This document shows, one piece after another, positions 60,796-64,000 of a DNA stretch of 64,000 nucleotides. Each line of letters opens with the position of its first letter. Within the stretch, counting starts at the first letter, position 1. Location of the stretch: NCBI RefSeq assembly GCF_009604455.1, contig NZ_WEGL01000015.1:1-64000 (forward strand), written 5' to 3'. The notes below the pieces were generated by a model. That model saw only the letters and a program-made list of their open reading frames with translations. It had not been told where the DNA came from and searched no databases. The position numbers were made by a program, and so were the translations under genes. This DNA comes from Streptomyces sp. RB17 (GTDB lineage Bacteria > Actinomycetota > Actinomycetes > Streptomycetales > Streptomycetaceae).

Positions 60796-61485
60796 ATGAT
60801 CAAGGGTGTGATGTTCGACTTCTCTGGGACCCTCTTCCGGATCGAATCGGCCGCGCAGTGGCTGCGCGCGGTGGCAACGAAGGCCGGTCTGGACGTGCCC
60901 GAGGGTGAACTCGAGGCGTGCGTCAGCCGGCTGGAAGAGTTCGGGGCTCAGCCCGGAGGGGTTCCTCCGCGCACAGTGCCGCCCCATCTGGAGGCACTGT
61001 GGCGGGAGCGCGATTTGACCGCCGAACGACACCGGGCTGCCTTCACAGCCCTTACCCGGGAAGCGAAGCTGCCTGCGGCTGACCTGGCCGAGGCCCTGTA
61101 TGAACGTTCCCAAGTGTCCGGGGCATGGCTGCCTTATCCCGACACCGAGGAAACCCTCCGCGCCCTGCGCGGGCGAGGCATCCCGGTCGCTGTCGTCAGC
61201 AACATCGGCTGGGACATGCGCCCTGTCTTCCGCGACCACGGTGTCGATGCCCTCGTGGACGCCTACTTCCTCTCCTTCGAGTGCGGGGTGAAGAAGCCCG
61301 ATCCCCGGATCTTCCAGATGGCGTGCGACAAGCTCGGAGTAGCGCCCGGCGATGCACTCATGGTGGGAGACGAGCCTGTTGCGGACGTGGGCGCTGCCAA
61401 GCTGGGGTGCCGAGTCCACCTAGTTGATCCCTTGCCCGTTGACCTGCGTCCCGGCGCGCTGGCCGAGGTGCTCCAGCTCCTCTGA
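60796..61485 (+). CDS. HAD-family hydrolase
   Basis: 229 residues from ATG 60796. MFDFSGTLFR is motif I (nucleophile Asp8; the second Asp is Ser as in some subfamilies), VAVVSNIGWD motif II, CGVKKPDPRIFQMA motif III with Lys, and MVGDEPVADVGAAKLGCRV motif IV. With a helical cap at residues 20-90 it is of the HAD-IA type (phosphoglycolate-phosphatase or dehalogenase-like). It sits between IS21 remains on both sides. Confidence 0.85.
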   Translation: MIKGVMFDFSGTLFRIESAAQWLRAVATKAGLDVPEGELEACVSRLEEFGAQPGGVPPRTVPPHLEALWRERDLTAERHRAAFTALTREAKLPAADLAEALYERSQVSGAWLPYPDTEETLRALRGRGIPVAVVSNIGWDMRPVFRDHGVDALVDAYFLSFECGVKKPDPRIFQMACDKLGVAPGDALMVGDEPVADVGAAKLGCRVHLVDPLPVDLRPGALAEVLQLL

Positions 61486-61790
61486 CGTGGCCCGACCGGG
61501 GCGGCTTTCGGCGCGATGTTGAGGGCCCGGCGACCGAACGCCGTCCAGTCCTCGGGCTCGATACCGCGCAAACGTACCCGCTTACCAGCCCAGAGAAGTC
61601 ATCCCCTATCCGATCACGCCGCAAGATGCGATGCACAGGCCCTCCTGACCCTGGCCTGAACTGTCTTGTCATACCAGTGGAGCCAGATCAACTTGGTACG
61701 TCAGTGGAGCCCCGAAACGCTGGTGCGCTGGTGCCAAAAGGAGTGCTTACAAACAGTGAGGGAGGTCAGGCTGGTGTTGAATGCGCTCTC
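61486..61790. other. IS21 end and acetyltransferase scrap
   Basis: On the minus strand about 61497-61590 a frame reads RVRLRGIEPEDWTAF, the start of a GNAT protein, cut at once. At 61660-61715 the minus strand has GGCTCCACTGACGTACCAAG and, 30 bases on, TGGCTCCACTGGTATGACAAG-like sequence; such repeated motifs are typical of IS21-group ends in Streptomyces. Confidence 0.4.
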
Positions 61791-62708
61791 ATGAGCGAGA
61801 GCGGTCGTGTGGCGAGCCGGACGGCGGTGCTGGTCTGTCAGGGGCAGGCGGCCGCGGACGGCAGGGCCGTTCCTGGCCGGTTCGCTGATCCGGTGGCGGT
61901 GCAGCTGCTGCGTGCCGCCGAGCGTACGCCCGTGGACGAGGTGCGCGCGGGCACGCCTCCGGCGGGGTGGCGGGCGCGCACCGTTTACGAGGGTGTGCGG
62001 GCGTGTGCCGAAGTGGTCGTGCCGCGGACGGTTGCGATCGACGAGGCCCTGCGGGCCCGCGTGACCGGCCAGCTGGTGATCCTCGGCGCCGGTCTGGATA
62101 CGCGCGCGTGGCGTCTGCACGAGCTCACGCAGACGGATGTGTGGGAGGTCGACCATCCGGCCTCCCAGCAGGACAAGCGCGCCCGCCTCGCCGATGCCGC
62201 GCAAGCGGTCCGAGGGCCGGACGAGGGCCATCGCGCCGCTGCTGGACTGCCGACCATGGCCCGTTCGGTACGGTTCACACCGGTGGATTTCGCCGTCGGT
62301 GATGTCGGTGCGGCGTTGGATGCCGCGGGGCACGACCCATCTGCGCCCACGACATGGCTGTGGGAGGGCGTCGTGCCGTACCTCACCCCCGACGAGGTGC
62401 GCGCCACGGTGGCCGCGCTCGACGCCCGGACGGTCTCAAGAAGTGCGCTCATCGTCAACTATCAGACGCCGTCGGTGAAGGCGGCCGCGGGGCGGCTGCT
62501 GACACGTGTGCTCGGGAGTTCGGTCACGTCGGGCGAGCCGTGGCGCTCTTTGTGGAGGCCGCAACAGATGGCCGCACTGCTTGCGGAATACGGCATGCGG
62601 GTGGTGTCGGACGAGACACTCCTCGCCCTCGCGCACACCATCGGCAGCCCGGCAAGGGGGAGGATTTCCCTGCAATCGGGTCGCGTGGCTGTCGCAGAAA
62701 GCCACTGA
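61791..62708 (+). CDS. SAM-dependent methyltransferase (LCM/PPM-like)
   Basis: 305 residues from ATG 61791. TAVLVCQGQAAADGRAVPGR, FADPVAVQLL is the N-terminal signature, LVILGAGLDTRAW motif I for S-adenosylmethionine, VWEVDHPASQQDKRARL the acidic second strand and TTWLWEGVVPYLTPDEVRAT the family's xWExVxxYL motif. This family (leucine carboxyl methyltransferase-like, TIGR00027-type) methylates O-positions of small molecules in actinobacteria. A GGGAGG stands 28 bases before; the nearer site is weak. Confidence 0.85.
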   Translation: MSESGRVASRTAVLVCQGQAAADGRAVPGRFADPVAVQLLRAAERTPVDEVRAGTPPAGWRARTVYEGVRACAEVVVPRTVAIDEALRARVTGQLVILGAGLDTRAWRLHELTQTDVWEVDHPASQQDKRARLADAAQAVRGPDEGHRAAAGLPTMARSVRFTPVDFAVGDVGAALDAAGHDPSAPTTWLWEGVVPYLTPDEVRATVAALDARTVSRSALIVNYQTPSVKAAAGRLLTRVLGSSVTSGEPWRSLWRPQQMAALLAEYGMRVVSDETLLALAHTIGSPARGRISLQSGRVAVAESH

Positions 62709-62778
62709 CCTGACGGGCACGATGACCGAGCAGCAACGACAGAAACACTCGCAGATTCACCGGGTTCCTCCGAGGATG

Positions 62779-62798
62779 CCCTGGCCTTCAGGCCGGGG
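62779..62798 (+). repeat. Hairpin upstream of the second tnpB
   Basis: CCTGGCC-TTCA-GGCCGGG followed by GAGGAATCGGAGTCCT. It has the same relation to tnpB as the hairpin at 5982-6001 and resembles the right-end/omega-RNA hairpins of IS200/IS605 elements. Confidence 0.45.
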
Positions 62799-62940
62799 AG
62801 GAATCGGAGTCCTGCGGAGCAGGGCAGGGATAGCCGGGTCGCCGTCAGGGTGATCCGGCGTCCACCCCGCATGGCGGTGAATGGCGCCCACAATGATCAA
62901 GAACTCTCAACTGTCAGTCCTCTCGGGTAGGTTCGGATGC

Positions 62941-63960
62941 ATGACGGCAGAGGCGACCACGAAGGACACCGGGCATGCCCGGTACACCTTCCGTGTGCGC
63001 CTGTCGGCTGCCGCGCGGCGCGCACTTAAAGCGGAGTGGGCGCGCTGCCGGTGGATCTGGAATGAGTGCGTCGCGAAGTCCAAGCAGGCGCACGCGCAGA
63101 GCCGGGCGACCGGCGGGAAGGTGACCTGTGGTCCGGCGTAGTTGGACAGGATGCTGACCGAGGCCCGCGGGGTGTCGCCATGGCTGGCTGAGGGCGCGAG
63201 CGTGCCGCAGCAGCAGGTGATTCGGGACTTCGCCAGTTCGAGGGCGAAAGCGCTGAAGGACATCAAGGACCGGTTGCCGATGCACCGCCGGGCCGGGATG
63301 CCCCGCTTCAAGAAGAAGCGGGAGGCGCGGTGCAGCCTCAACTACACGAAGGGCGGTTTCCGCCTCAAGGACGGCCGCCTGCACCTTGCAGGCGGGATCG
63401 TGCTGAGGGTGGTGTGGTCGCGGCCCCTTCCGGCCGATCCGTCGAGTGTGCGCGTGTATCAGGACACGCTCGGACATTGTACGTGTCCTTCGTCGTTGCC
63501 GCGCAGAGAGAACCGCTCGCCCGCACGGGGCGCGTGCTCGGGGTGGACTGGGGTGTGAAGGAGGCCGCCACCACCACCGACGACGCCTACGATCTGCCGC
63601 ATGGCGAGCACGGCCAGCGGGCCGCGCAGCGGCTGGCGAGGTATCAGCGGATGATGACCCGGCGTCGGCGTCCGAAGGGACAGCCCGCATCCGCGGGCTA
63701 CCGGGCCGCGCAGGCGCGGGCGGCGAAGCTGCACAAGAAGGTGGCGAGGCAGCGTGAGGACACCGGCCGCAAGTGGGCCAAGTCGGTGATGCGTGGCCAT
63801 GACGGGGTTGCGGTGGAGGACTTTAGGCCGAGGTTCCTGGCGAAGATCACCATGGCCCGCAAGGCGGCTGATGCCGCCATCGCCGCGACGAAGCGTGCCC
63901 TGTGCGAGATGGGCCGCAAGCACGGCCGTGCGGTTGCAAGTGGCTCTGGGCCGATGAGCG
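62941..63960 (+). pseudogene. tnpB: Second broken tnpB
   Basis: ATG 62941 opens the N-terminal domain (ARYTFRVRLSAAARRALKAE); an amber codon at 63139-63141 stands where relatives have Gln or Tyr, and LDRMLTEARGVSPWL follows in the same frame. Near 63470 the frame shifts and the RuvC part continues as VLGVDWGVKEAATTTDDAYD (first catalytic Asp) and FLAKITMARKAADAAIAATK. Past about 63930 similarity to the zinc-finger end is lost before the window ends. Three lesions; not functional. Confidence 0.85.
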
Positions 63961-64000
63961 CCGGTAGGGTGGCCTGTTGTGGACGCGGGGGCAGGAAACG

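Noticed and set aside
1..64000. CRISPR array or phage structural module
   Set aside because: No regularly spaced repeats and no capsid, tail or terminase-like gene was seen on either strand.

Overview
The window is high-GC DNA with actinobacterial gene content: HxlR, TetR and MmyB-type XRE regulators, Tat-exported enzymes, a NarL-type two-component pair, an ECF41 sigma factor, GTG/TTG starts and 4-bp stop/start overlaps. It reads as a Streptomyces chromosome, most likely an arm or an integration hot spot, because a large share is insertion sequences, broken genes and relics of integrative elements. No ribosomal RNA and no CRISPR array were seen. One complete tRNA gene (tRNA-Trp, 48419-48492) and two tRNA 3' ends are present.

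Layout. 0-8 kb: a broken phosphotransferase, a damaged PIN protein, the first 35 codons of a DNA ligase, a VOC protein, an amber-interrupted membrane protein, a compact ribbon-helix-helix/Fic-like toxin-antitoxin pair with a strong terminator, a LexA-box-like promoter, a frameshifted tnpB, a heavily decayed dnaE2 and a transposase scrap. 8-13.5 kb: HxlR/NADP-oxidoreductase, quinone-oxidoreductase/SnoaL, LysR, and a hydrolase/TetR pair around a palindromic operator. 13.5-15.1 kb: an intact IS5-type element with 43-bp inverted repeats. 15-26 kb: Tat-exported gamma-glutamyltransferase and flavin amine oxidase, DUF6573 and N6-methylase relics, a large secreted beta-rich protein, IS scraps, SDR/XRE and an acyltransferase. 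26-31 kb: a GNAT and an inverted-repeat unit that holds a dead transposase plus a DUF3224 gene.

31-38 kb: TetR/dihydroxyphthalate-decarboxylase-like pair, then a 4.1-kb segment with IS982 left ends at both outer edges that carries a membrane protein, histidine kinase and response regulator, followed by a second transposase with a replaced C-terminus. 38.4-43.1 kb: a segment flanked by two 155-bp direct repeats, each ending in a tRNA 3' end, with cold-shock genes, an IS982 relic and an NTF2-like/LysR pair; its right repeat runs into a truncated XRE regulator and two small genes of integrative-element type (43-45 kb). 45-50.5 kb: TetR/NmrA, ISAs1, tRNA-Trp, and a carboxymuconolactone decarboxylase/ECF41 sigma pair. 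50.6-53.8 kb: a decayed IS3 element beside an IS4 element with 41-bp inverted repeats. 53.9-64 kb: GNAT, two related secreted HNH-like proteins, DHFR-like/VOC operon, IS110, DinB, HAD hydrolase inside IS21 debris, a methyltransferase and a second broken tnpB.

Most intact chromosomal genes come as divergent regulator/enzyme pairs (HxlR, TetR three times, LysR, XRE, ECF41), so the functional content looks like small self-regulated redox, detoxification and stress modules scattered among decaying mobile DNA. The most unusual items are the tRNA-3'-end repeats with the truncated regulator, the DUF3224 gene lodged between a transposase leader and its inverted repeat, the IS982-bounded two-component locus, the Fic-like toxin lacking the Fic motif, and the secreted HNH-like pair.
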